Below are positions 1 through 9,089 of a stretch of 64,000 nucleotides of DNA, in pieces. Below the pieces are notes generated by a model that ran no database searches, was not told the DNA's origin, and saw only the letters and a list, made by a program, of their open reading frames with translations. The stretch spans positions 62,001-126,000 of the forward strand of contig CAWGYT010000015.1 of NCBI GenBank assembly GCA_963826795.1, given 5' to 3'. Source of the DNA: CAWGYT01 sp963826795. GTDB lineage: Bacteria; Planctomycetota; Planctomycetia; Pirellulales; Pirellulaceae. How positions within the stretch are numbered: the first letter of the stretch is position 1; each line of letters opens with the position of its first letter. A program made the position numbers and the translations under genes.

Positions 1-313
1 TCCGCTCACGGGCCCGGCCGGGTATCTCGTCGGCCCCCATTATTCGCCGGAATGGATCGCGGTTCCCCCGATCGAATTCCCCGCCCTGCCCTAAAGCGAC
101 CACGCCACGATGGAAACCGGCGCGAATCGGGAGGGCGTGGCTCCCGCAGCGCGCCCTCCCGAAGCGCAACTTCCCAGCTTACGAAATTGCGCCAGCAGGC
201 AAATCGGCCATTCCGCAAAGTCCGGAGCGGCGCTGTCCGATGAAACTGCTGAGTCACCTGTTGGATCGGACCCAGGCATTTATTGCCCGAGCTTCCCGGA
301 AAGGATTTTGCAA
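1..313. other. Upstream non-coding stretch
   Basis: No convincing gene is seen here. Open frames exist on both strands but they are short, Arg/Pro-rich and have no recognisable domain. The stretch probably holds the promoter and leader of the Cys-rich protein that starts at 314, but I could not identify a promoter with confidence. Confidence 0.4.
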
Positions 314-1054
314 ATGGGTAGGACGCTCACCGCATTCTTCCTCCCTTGCCTCGCACTCATCACCAGCACCGTTGCCAGCGGTCTGGCGGTCGCCGACCAC
401 TGCAAGTGCGATCGCTGCGGATCCGCCTGCCAACACGGCGAACTGGTCGAATGCACGGTCTACGTTCCGGTCACCGTCGTGGAGACTCGCATGAAGTCCC
501 GTGTCGTTAAGAATGTCGAGCAGCGTGAAGAGAAGTACACGGCCTTCAAGCGGGTGCCGGTCACGCGGAGCGTCACCAAAGAGCACTGCTACATGGACGA
601 TGAAGTGCGGACCAAGAAGATCACCGAAAAGAAGTGCCATCTGGTGCGAAATCCGGTCGTCCGCACGATCCACGTGAATCGATATGTGCCCGAAATGCGC
701 GAATACTCGGTGACTCGGGAAATCTGCACCGACTGTGGAAAGATCTGTGTCGAAGAGCCGTGTCAATGCATGGTGATGCGAAAGCAGCCCGACATCGTCA
801 GCGAGAACTGTGAAGAGGTGGACGTTGTCTTCGAAACTCGGGAACGTGAAATTAGTTACTGCGTGAAAGTTCCCAAGAAGGAAGAGATTCCTTGCTACGA
901 AGAAACGGTCTACAAACTGCAGCCGGTCGAACAAACTCGGATGGTCGAGGTATGCGTTCCGGAAGTCATCAAGGAGCCGTGTGAGGTCATGGTTCGAAAG
1001 ATGATTCCCAAAAAGATCCTCTGCTGCCGCACCTGCAGCAAGCACCATCACTAA
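314..1054 (+). CDS. Cys-rich VPV-repeat exported protein (YTV-like)
   Basis: Predicted exported protein of 246 aa. I chose the ATG at 314, preceded by GGAAAGG, because it gives a signal peptide (MGRTLTAFFLPCLALITS) directly; the open frame extends upstream to 110 but that part is Arg/Pro-rich and unlike a protein. After the signal comes a Cys-rich segment (CKCDRCGSAC) and then many short repeats built on the pattern V-x-V/Y-V-P-V with charged residues (VYVPVTVVETR, FKRVPVTRSV, VKVPKKEEIP, VCVPEVI), ending in a Cys/His tail (CCRTCSKHHH). Planctomycetes carry many Cys-rich repeat proteins of this style, including the YTV family proposed to belong to the proteinaceous cell wall. That role here is inference. 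It converges on the giant protein at 1131-6386. Confidence 0.75.
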   Translation: MGRTLTAFFLPCLALITSTVASGLAVADHCKCDRCGSACQHGELVECTVYVPVTVVETRMKSRVVKNVEQREEKYTAFKRVPVTRSVTKEHCYMDDEVRTKKITEKKCHLVRNPVVRTIHVNRYVPEMREYSVTREICTDCGKICVEEPCQCMVMRKQPDIVSENCEEVDVVFETREREISYCVKVPKKEEIPCYEETVYKLQPVEQTRMVEVCVPEVIKEPCEVMVRKMIPKKILCCRTCSKHHH

Positions 1055-1130
1055 ACCCGCGGTATGATCTCGTGACGATGGGGCGGGACCAACTCAATCG
1101 GGTGTCGCGGCCGCCGAAATCGGAACGGCG

Positions 1131-4100
1131 TCACAACGACAGATTCAACTGGGTCAACGTGTATCCGGTCGTGTCCAACGCGAAGACCTGATCCCGCCCG
1201 CTTTCGGCAAGTACGAATAGCGTCGCGTTGCCAGGAATCGATCCGACGCGCTGCGTTGCGAACTGATCACTCGACGAGATGGCCGCCCAGACCTCGCCAT
1301 TGGACGTCCGGGCGACGAGGTCGTCGAGCGAATCGTCGTTGAGATCTCCGGGTTGAGTTCCGATCCAGCCCGCAATCGCCGAATTGCGATCCCAAAGTGA
1401 GGTGACCACCTGTGGGCCGATGGTTCGTGTGACCCACCAGGAATCGCCGGTCCTCCCGGCCAGATCCTCCCGGCCGTCGCCGTCGAAATCCGCGACCTGA
1501 ACTTGGGTCCACGTGCTTGCAGGCGACCAGACGGCGAAGCGACGGTTGTCGAACGTCTGGCCGTTGGACTGAGCCACCCACCAACTGCCATTGGTCCGGC
1601 CGAGAAGATCGTCGCGGCCATCGCCATTCACATCCGCGACGCTCACGTCTTGCCAAAGCAAATTATTGGACCATCGCGTCCACAGTTCATTGACGAACTC
1701 TGATCCCGTCGAGCGGGCGACCCACCACGCGCCGCCGGTGCGCCCCAGGAGGTCGTCACGGCCGTCGCCATCGACGTCAGCGACCGCAACATCCTGCCAG
1801 GTCACATTCGGCGACCATCGCGACCAGGTGGCGGTCGTCAATGAACTCCCGGTCGAAAGACTGATCCACCAGCGTCCTGTCGTGGCAACTCGACCTGCAA
1901 GATCATCGCGTCCATCTCCGTCGAAATCACCGACGAGCTGATCGACCCAGGTGACATTTGGCGACCAGTTCCCAACAACGGTCGTCCCCGCCACGCCCGG
2001 ACGGATCCAATGCCAGTTGCCGGTCTGTCCCTCGCGCGAGAGCAACCCCTCGGAACCGCTGCCGTCGAAGTCAGCCGGCAAGAAGCTGGTCAGCACCGGT
2101 CCTGCCGTGCTCCCGGGACTGAGCAACTCATTCTGGAAGTTCAACGCATCGACAACCTCGCCGTGCCCCACACTTCGCGTGTATCCGGAAATTCGATTCA
2201 AATACAGGGCGCCGCCCCGGCTGAGGAACGAGACCGCGACATCCTGGTCGCCGTCACGGTCGAAGTCGCCGGCAACAATCCCTTGCGGGCTTTCGGTCGT
2301 GCCTCGAATGACCGAGCGCGTGCCGTAGGTAAAAGGTTGAGAGAACCGACGATGGCCGACGTTAAACAGGACGGAGAACGAGCCGTCCCGCGAGTTCGCC
2401 ACGGCCAAATCGACCGCGCCGTCGCCATTCAAGTCCGCAATCGCCACACGCTTCGGGCCAGCCGCCGCGTTGAAATCGGCGCGCATGCCGAATGGGTTCG
2501 ACGGATCGCCGCTGCCGTACAACACGGAAACGAATCGCGAAGGATTGGTGGAGGTTCCGTTGTTCGCAATCACGGCGTCCAGGATACCGTCCCGATCGAG
2601 ATCGTTGAGCACGACGTCGGTGGGGCCATTGAATCCTCGCACGAGTGTCGCGTTGCTGAATTTTCCAAGGCCAAGCCCGCGGTAAATCGAAAGGCTATTG
2701 GAGGCGAAGTTGGTCACGACCACATCCAAGCGGCCGTCCCCATCCAGGTCACCAAGATTCACGCCCATGGGCTGCGTTTCGGTCGGCAAGTTCAACGGTG
2801 CGTCAAAGCCTCCTTGTCCATTGCCAAAGAGAATCGAGACCTCGTTGGATCGATAGTTGGCGACGGCCACATCCGGGTGGCCATCTTGATCAAGATCCGC
2901 CCCCGTCAGGGTCGATCCGGCGCCGTGGGCGGCAAGTTGGATTGAGCCGTTGGCCGCCAGGAACATGCGGGGCGGCCCGAAGGAAAGACTCCCGTTGTTC
3001 AAGACCGACCAAACTCCGCTGCCCGCACCGCTGAGCTCGGTCCCGCTGCCGATCGTCGCGACGACCAAGTCCAAATCACCGTCGTGATCCAAATCGGTGA
3101 GCTCGACCGCTTGCGGACGAACCGCTCCCGGCAATCCCACGCAGCGATCGGAAAACCCACCCAACCCGTCGTTGACCACAATCGTGATGCTGCCCACTGG
3201 CGACGCGCCGCCACCACAGCTCGCATTCAGGTCATTCCCGGTCACCAAATCCAGATCGCCGTCGCCGTCCAGATCACCGGCTGCAAGCGTCCCGGTGAGC
3301 GATACGGTTTCAAACTCCAGCTGGGTATCGAAACGTCGACTCGGCTGCAACGGTTCCCAACCGCTTTCCAACTGTTCCTCGACCGTATACTCGCCGGGCG
3401 GAAGATCGTCGAAGACGTAATTCCCCTCGAGATCGGTGAGCGTCGTCTGTTGATTTCCTGACGAGTCCGTTAGTCGGATCGTCCAATTCGCCAACCCTTC
3501 GCCCGGATCAGGATCGCTCCCGCCAGTTTGATTGAGATCCTGCCACTTGCTGCCGCGAAGAGTCGCCAGGCGGGCGTTCCAAAAATTCGCATCGGCAACG
3601 TCAAGTCCGCTCGTTGCGTCGATTCGGTAGTAGCCCAGCCCGCCGGTCCCGCCGCCCGTTTGCTGCCAGCCCGTCGGAATCTGCTCGACGACTTCGTACG
3701 TGCCCGGCCCGATCTCGGCAAACGAGAACTCACCGAGGGCATCGGTCTGCTGCGTCTCGATCGGCACGCGCTGGCCGTTCTCGAGGCGGAACAGATCGAT
3801 CGTGACTCCGGGGAAAACCGGATCGCCCGTGCCGGTTCCATCGCCGGTCAGCGTGTCGTCGAATTTCGTACCGCCGATTCGACCCAGTTCGAAATTCCCG
3901 AAATCAAGATCCTCAATCGGTGCGGCGGTCGTCACCGAAACCTGATACGGAAGATTGCCGGCGGGAAACGTCGGCACCCAGCCGGAGAAGACTTCTTCCC
4001 GCAGCGTATGTTCGCCCAGCGGGACGTTTTGAAAGGTGAACTTCCCCTCGCTGTCGGTCAGGGTGGTTGCGTCGATTTCGCCGTCACGATTGAGGTCCAG

Positions 4101-6386
4101 CAGGATCTGCCAGTTGGCCAGGCCGGACTCACGTGGATTGTTGAGATCGCGCACACCATCGCCGTCATCGTCCCGCCATTTCGTCCCTGACAAGCTCGCG
4201 CCATAGAAGTTGGCAAAGTCGTTGTCGTCGTCGAGCAGCCCGCTGGTCACGGGAATCGTGTAGGTCGGGATCAACGGAAACGCATCGCCGCCAGCCGTCT
4301 GCCCAACGCCGGCGGGGAGTTCTTCGCTGACGGTGTAGAGGCCTGGCACCAGATCAGCGAAGGAGTATTTCCCCGAGGCATCGGTGACCTGCCGCTGCTC
4401 GATCACCGATTCGCCTTGCGTCAGCGTCAAGACGATCGTCACACCCGCCTGCGGCACGTCGTCAGGACTAAAACCATCACTCGTTAGATCCGCGTATTTT
4501 GTCCCGGCAATGACGCCACGCTGATAATTGCCGAAGCTGAGCACCGGCACCGTGGCCGGCCCGATGGTGATCTGGTAACTGCCGTCGCCGCCCGGAAAGG
4601 TCTGCGTCCAGGAAGGAACCGATTCTTCAAAGACGCGGTGCGTTCCTACAGGCACATCGGAAAACAAAAAGGTCCCACCTTCCCCCGTCGTCTCCGTGCG
4701 GTCGATCGTGCCGTCGTCATCCAGGTCGAGGAAAATCGTCCAGCCCGGCAAGCCCGGCTCAAACGGCTCTTCGTCGCGTACGCCATTGCCGTTGAGGTCC
4801 TCGAATTTCTGGCCGAGGATTTCGCCAAAACTCTCATTCAAGTACAGGCTGTTGGAACCCTCCTCGGCAACAAAGACATCCAAATCGCCATCTCCATCGA
4901 CGTCGCCGGCGGCCAGGCCGTTGCTCTCTGAAGATCCCAGCCGTTGCTCGGTCGCGGCGAAACGGCCCTCCCCGTTGTTCAGCCAAACACGATTACCAAT
5001 CAGACGCCCCACGTCGCTCGTATTGGCGGTCATGGCGTCGAGGTCGCCATCGCCATCAAAGTCGGCCAAGACAACATCGGCCGTCGCTTCGTCCCCGAGG
5101 GGTTGGTTGCTGTTTTCGAAGATACCGCTGCCGTTGTTCAGCCAGACTTGATCCGATCCGCTGAAACTCGACAACCACGCATCCAGATCGCCATCCGCGT
5201 CGAGGTCGCCCAAGGCCACCGCCGAGATCGACGCGGCGCCCTCGCCGCTGATGCCGATCGCTTGACTTCCGAGTGAGAATTCCCGATTCCCCTGGTTGAA
5301 CCAGACGCGACTCGCACTGCCGGCGACAAAGGCATCCAGGTCGCCGTCCCCATCCACGTCACCCAGCCGGACGTCGGTGCCCAGCAATCCGGCGCCGTCG
5401 CGTCTGAGAACCAGCGAAGGATCGAGGAAGCCGCTTTCTTCGCCGCCCTCACTGGCCGACGTGTAGAACCAAACTTCGTCGAACGTCCCGTTGGTGACGA
5501 ACGCATCCAGGTCGCCGTCCCCGTCCAGGTCTCCCAGATCAACACCAAAACTGGCGGCATCGCCCAGCAGCACTGGCAGCACCGTGTCCAGAATACCGTC
5601 CGTATTGAACCAGACTTCGTTTGCCGCGCTGTATCCCGCGGGCGAGTTGTACGTCCCGCTCTTGGCGACGAATGCGTCCAGGTCGCCATCGCCGTCGATA
5701 TCGCCGACGGCCACCATATTGCTGGGATGGAAGGAATCGCCCAACAGTTGTCCCGAATCGGTGAACGCACCGGAGCCAGGATCATAGAGCAGCACGTGGT
5801 CGGGCTCATCTTGGTTTGCGATAAACACATCCAGATGGCCGTCCCCATCAAAGTCGCCAAAGGCGGCCGATTGGCTGAGGTTCCCGCCCAACAATCCGCC
5901 CACCTCCGAGAAGCGCGCCGTGCTCCGAGTCACACCCGTGCGGAATTGGCTGACGTGCGCAAAAGTCTGCTCAAATTCATCGAAGATGTTGCTGGTCAGT
6001 TGAACCCGCTCACCCGGAAAAAAACCGCGGGGAAGATCACCGCGGAGGGTATCAGGGTTGCCGTCTGGAACACTCAAGGCGATTGGAAAATTCCGACCCG
6101 ATTGAAAGCCCGTCACGACCAAGCCGGCGGCGAGAAACGAGTCGACGGGTTCGTCGTAGGCGACTTGGATGTCGGTTTCGCGATCGGCATCGTTGGCGTT
6201 TGCGGACGGAAACGTGTTGACCACAGCGGCTAACAGCTTGCGCGGCTCGAGCGATTCCAACTGCAGTCGGCCTTCGCCCCTCATCGGTCGCGCGACACGT
6301 CGCGATCCTCCGGAAAGTCGCCGTCTTCGAAGTCGCGCTTTCTTGCCATCGCCGGCGGCACTCAGCCGGATGCAAAGTTCTCTCAT
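1131..6386 (-). CDS. Giant LEPR-XLL surface protein with FG-GAP and SdrD-like repeats
   Basis: Very large extracellular protein (about 1751 aa). The open frame runs to 6584, but the first 66 codons are low-quality Arg/Ser sequence; the ATG at 6386 (MRELCIRLS) is the more likely start. A planctomycete LEPR-XLL motif (LEPRKLL) sits at about residues 46-52, just before the mature part. Order of parts: FG-GAP/VCBS repeats with DxDGDGxxD calcium loops (about 140-510), several SdrD/Cna-B-like repeats with the pattern GxKxxDxNGNGxRD (about 520-1040), a second FG-GAP block (about 1060-1400), and C-terminal repeats with WSPNVTW and DVDGDGRDDLLGRT. No dockerin or PEP-CTERM end is visible. Role is probably adhesion or cell-surface structure; substrate is unknown. 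Divergently oriented from the TPR gene at 6786. Confidence 0.88.
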   Translation of the reverse strand: MRELCIRLSAAGDGKKARLRRRRLSGGSRRVARPMRGEGRLQLESLEPRKLLAAVVNTFPSANANDADRETDIQVAYDEPVDSFLAAGLVVTGFQSGRNFPIALSVPDGNPDTLRGDLPRGFFPGERVQLTSNIFDEFEQTFAHVSQFRTGVTRSTARFSEVGGLLGGNLSQSAAFGDFDGDGHLDVFIANQDEPDHVLLYDPGSGAFTDSGQLLGDSFHPSNMVAVGDIDGDGDLDAFVAKSGTYNSPAGYSAANEVWFNTDGILDTVLPVLLGDAASFGVDLGDLDGDGDLDAFVTNGTFDEVWFYTSASEGGEESGFLDPSLVLRRDGAGLLGTDVRLGDVDGDGDLDAFVAGSASRVWFNQGNREFSLGSQAIGISGEGAASISAVALGDLDADGDLDAWLSSFSGSDQVWLNNGSGIFENSNQPLGDEATADVVLADFDGDGDLDAMTANTSDVGRLIGNRVWLNNGEGRFAATEQRLGSSESNGLAAGDVDGDGDLDVFVAEEGSNSLYLNESFGEILGQKFEDLNGNGVRDEEPFEPGLPGWTIFLDLDDDGTIDRTETTGEGGTFLFSDVPVGTHRVFEESVPSWTQTFPGGDGSYQITIGPATVPVLSFGNYQRGVIAGTKYADLTSDGFSPDDVPQAGVTIVLTLTQGESVIEQRQVTDASGKYSFADLVPGLYTVSEELPAGVGQTAGGDAFPLIPTYTIPVTSGLLDDDNDFANFYGASLSGTKWRDDDGDGVRDLNNPRESGLANWQILLDLNRDGEIDATTLTDSEGKFTFQNVPLGEHTLREEVFSGWVPTFPAGNLPYQVSVTTAAPIEDLDFGNFELGRIGGTKFDDTLTGDGTGTGDPVFPGVTIDLFRLENGQRVPIETQQTDALGEFSFAEIGPGTYEVVEQIPTGWQQTGGGTGGLGYYRIDATSGLDVADANFWNARLATLRGSKWQDLNQTGGSDPDPGEGLANWTIRLTDSSGNQQTTLTDLEGNYVFDDLPPGEYTVEEQLESGWEPLQPSRRFDTQLEFETVSLTGTLAAGDLDGDGDLDLVTGNDLNASCGGGASPVGSITIVVNDGLGGFSDRCVGLPGAVRPQAVELTDLDHDGDLDLVVATIGSGTELSGAGSGVWSVLNNGSLSFGPPRMFLAANGSIQLAAHGAGSTLTGADLDQDGHPDVAVANYRSNEVSILFGNGQGGFDAPLNLPTETQPMGVNLGDLDGDGRLDVVVTNFASNSLSIYRGLGLGKFSNATLVRGFNGPTDVVLNDLDRDGILDAVIANNGTSTNPSRFVSVLYGSGDPSNPFGMRADFNAAAGPKRVAIADLNGDGAVDLAVANSRDGSFSVLFNVGHRRFSQPFTYGTRSVIRGTTESPQGIVAGDFDRDGDQDVAVSFLSRGGALYLNRISGYTRSVGHGEVVDALNFQNELLSPGSTAGPVLTSFLPADFDGSGSEGLLSREGQTGNWHWIRPGVAGTTVVGNWSPNVTWVDQLVGDFDGDGRDDLAGRVATTGRWWISLSTGSSLTTATWSRWSPNVTWQDVAVADVDGDGRDDLLGRTGGAWWVARSTGSEFVNELWTRWSNNLLWQDVSVADVNGDGRDDLLGRTNGSWWVAQSNGQTFDNRRFAVWSPASTWTQVQVADFDGDGREDLAGRTGDSWWVTRTIGPQVVTSLWDRNSAIAGWIGTQPGDLNDDSLDDLVARTSNGEVWAAISSSDQFATQRVGSIPGNATLFVLAESGRDQVFALDTTGYTLTQLNLSL

Positions 6387-6785
6387 CAGATAACCGCTTC
6401 CGAGATTCGTTCGAGTCAGTAAGCTAGAGACAGCGGCGCCGTCGTTGATCGAAGGCAACCGGCATGAGTCTGAACGGTGACGGCTGCTCACTCGAATCGG
6501 TGCAGACCTGTTCGGGGCAGCCGTGCACGATTCTCGCCGTCTGCGCCGATGACGGGGTACCGGCCAGCCTAAGCAGCGCCTCAAACGATGTCAACCAAAA
6601 GCGATTCCGCGAGCGCGATAAACGTCGACCCAGGCGTCAGAACCGAGGGTGGTGCCGCCGGACTTCGATTTACGTGTTCAAGATAAGAAACAAATCCCTC
6701 GCCCCGACGAAGACGTCTCGAACCGCGGCGATCTCGGAGCCACCTTGGTCGGGTTGCCGCCACCGCCTCGTGCGTCCGCCCAACC
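6387..6785. promoter_or_regulatory. Divergent intergenic region
   Basis: About 400 bases between the divergently transcribed giant surface protein and the TPR protein. It should contain promoters for both, but no clear -35/-10 pair, operator repeat or RNA element could be picked out by eye. Open frames crossing it look like shadow or upstream-extension sequence. Confidence 0.3.
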
Positions 6786-8807
6786 ATGTCTTTACTTCAC
6801 CAAGGTCTGGCCCTCCACCGGCGCGGCAACTATGCGGGCGCTCGCGCGTGCTACCAGGCGCGACTTCGACAAGTACCGGGTGACGCCGACGCACATCACC
6901 TGATCGGCATGGCGTGGCAGGCCGAAGGGAAGTTGGAAGAAGCAGGTGACTGGATACGGCGGGCCATTCAACTGGCTCCGCAGGCGGCTCCTTTCCACAA
7001 CAACCTCGGCTGGATTCTCTGGCAACAGGGCCAAGGAGCCAAATCGGAGGCGAGTTGTCGTCGAGCCATCCAATTGAGGCCCGGCTACGCGGAAGCGTGG
7101 TGTAACCTTGGAAACGCACTTCAACTCCAGGATCGGTGGGCCAAAGCGGTTCCAGCCTACCAGCGCGCGATCGAATTGAAGCCGGACTACGCCAAGGCAC
7201 TCTCGAATCTCGGCGAGGCATTACGGCACCTTGGACAGCATGACCGTGCCGCCCAAGCCTGTCGGCGGGCGATCGCGGTGCAACCGAATTCGGCAACTGC
7301 GCATCTGAACCTGGGACTGGTATTGATTTCGATGGGCAAGCTGCCGGAGGCCCTCGCAAGCCTAAGACTTGCCTCACAGAGACGCGGCGACCACGTGCCA
7401 ACGTGGCTGGCGAAGGCACGCGCACATTCGGCTCTCAGTCAATGGTCCGACGCCGAAGCCGCCTATGCACGTGTGATTGAACTCGCACCGACGTCCACAC
7501 AAGCATGGCGAGGTTTGGCTTACGCTCGCTACGAACAGGGTGATCTGCAGACCGCTCAGCAGTATTTCGCCAAGGTTGTTTCGCTTGAGCCCGACGCGGC
7601 GGATGACTGGCACAATCTGGGAGAAATTCAACGTCAGACGGGCCGGGCGTCGGAGGCCATCGTGAGTCTCGAGCGATCCCTGGCGATTCGCACCGGATCC
7701 CAGCCCGCCAACACACTACGCCCGCCCAGCGTCAACGATGCAGGACTCGAGCCACCGCAAGCGATCAGCCTCTGCAGCTTGGCCATGGCACGCTTGCAAC
7801 AAGGTGAGTTCTCGCGAGGCTGGTCGGACTATGGCGCTCGACTCGTCATCGGACGCGGGCTCGACGCGCGCGACAAGTCCGGGCCCGGTGAAGCATCCAC
7901 GCGCTGGATCAACGCGGCACCCGACGTGCGGCACCGACTGCTCGATTATCGCGACGCAGGTTGCCGGCGATGGCGCGGCGAGGCGATTCGCGGACGTAAG
8001 ATCCTGGTATGGGGCGAGCAAGGAATCGGCGACGAAATCATGTTTGCCAGTGTGCTGCCCGACCTACTCGCCACGGGGGCATGCGTTACGCTTGAGTGCG
8101 TCGAGCGGTTGGAGCCCTTGTTTCGTCGCTCGTTCCCAACGGTTCGAGTCGTTCGACAAAGCTTGAAACCGTCGATCGAGCTAAGCGAGTTGGACTTTCA
8201 TGTGCCCCTCGGCGACTTACCTCGCTTCTTTCGCCAGTCTTGGTCCGATTTTGGGACGGCCCGCGCCTACTTAAAGTCTGACGTCGCCCAGCGAGACCGA
8301 TTGATCAAGAAGTATCAGGCAATCGGCAACCAACCCCGAGTCGGAATTTCGTGGCGAAGCGACAATCCACTGACGGGCGCGAAACGCACGGTTCCTTTGC
8401 ACCTTTGGACCGGCCTTTTGTCACTCCCCCACCTGCGATTCTTCAGTCTGCAATACGGTGACTTCCGCGCCGAGCTGGAAGCGATCCGAGTCGACCGCGA
8501 GCTTGACCTCGTGGTCGACCCCGAAGTCGATCCACTCGGCGATCTGGATCGGTTTGCGGCACAGGTAGACGCCATGGATCTGATCATTTCGATCGACAAC
8601 TCAACGGTCCACGTCGCGGGCGCCCTCGGCAAGCCGGTCTGGTGCATGCTACCCGTCGGGGGCGATTGGCGGTGGTTTCAGGACCGTACGGACAGTCCCT
8701 GGTATCCATCGTTGCATCTCTTTCGACGGACGGCAGCAAGCGACGCGACGCGCGTGCTGGCAGAAGTACAGCTAGCGTTGCAGACTTGGCGGGTACTCCG
8801 GCGTTAG
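6786..8807 (+). CDS. TPR protein with C-terminal glycosyltransferase-9-like domain
   Basis: A 673-aa cytoplasmic protein. Residues about 1-310 are a run of tetratricopeptide repeats (for example YAEAWCNLGNALQLQDRW and YAKALSNLGEALRHLGQH), a protein-interaction scaffold. A linker with little similarity follows, then a C-terminal domain from about 395 to 670 that resembles heptosyltransferase/GT9-type folds in planctomycete and proteobacterial TPR fusions: a Gly-rich loop (VWGEQGIGDEIMFA), the segment GISWRSDNP, and a nucleotide-sugar-site-like stretch (DNSTVHVAGALGKPVW). Proteins of this layout are usually annotated as TPR proteins with possible roles in O-linked or polysaccharide glycosylation; the exact acceptor is not known. 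Starts at an ATG and is monocistronic by spacing. Confidence 0.85.
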   Translation: MSLLHQGLALHRRGNYAGARACYQARLRQVPGDADAHHLIGMAWQAEGKLEEAGDWIRRAIQLAPQAAPFHNNLGWILWQQGQGAKSEASCRRAIQLRPGYAEAWCNLGNALQLQDRWAKAVPAYQRAIELKPDYAKALSNLGEALRHLGQHDRAAQACRRAIAVQPNSATAHLNLGLVLISMGKLPEALASLRLASQRRGDHVPTWLAKARAHSALSQWSDAEAAYARVIELAPTSTQAWRGLAYARYEQGDLQTAQQYFAKVVSLEPDAADDWHNLGEIQRQTGRASEAIVSLERSLAIRTGSQPANTLRPPSVNDAGLEPPQAISLCSLAMARLQQGEFSRGWSDYGARLVIGRGLDARDKSGPGEASTRWINAAPDVRHRLLDYRDAGCRRWRGEAIRGRKILVWGEQGIGDEIMFASVLPDLLATGACVTLECVERLEPLFRRSFPTVRVVRQSLKPSIELSELDFHVPLGDLPRFFRQSWSDFGTARAYLKSDVAQRDRLIKKYQAIGNQPRVGISWRSDNPLTGAKRTVPLHLWTGLLSLPHLRFFSLQYGDFRAELEAIRVDRELDLVVDPEVDPLGDLDRFAAQVDAMDLIISIDNSTVHVAGALGKPVWCMLPVGGDWRWFQDRTDSPWYPSLHLFRRTAASDATRVLAEVQLALQTWRVLRR

Positions 8808-9089
8808 CCGTGCGTTACCAATTGCAGCGTCCATTCGGAACACGCGTGTGGACTCGGCTGTTTGCGGTGACCCTGACAGTCCGTCGGAGTCAGCCAGGGA
8901 AAGCGGACGGTGGCGCCGAGGGCGTCTGCGAAAGCGTTCCGTGCGTCGATTCACACAATCGCCCGAATCGTTCTCAAGGCAGGGCTTCCGTGGCTCCGAA
9001 GATTCCACATACGTGGGATCCGGTTCCGCCTCGGCGCCCCGGTCGCGTTCGTTTTGTGTTCCTTCCCCTATCGCCTGGTTGGTAGTTCC

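Noticed and set aside
254..1051. 265-aa minus-strand open frame
   Set aside because: Antisense shadow of the Cys-rich repeat gene, rich in His/Asp/Leu as expected for such a shadow.
2010..2945. 311-aa plus-strand open frame inside the giant surface gene
   Set aside because: Antisense shadow with no domain similarity; the minus-strand frame has clear FG-GAP repeats.
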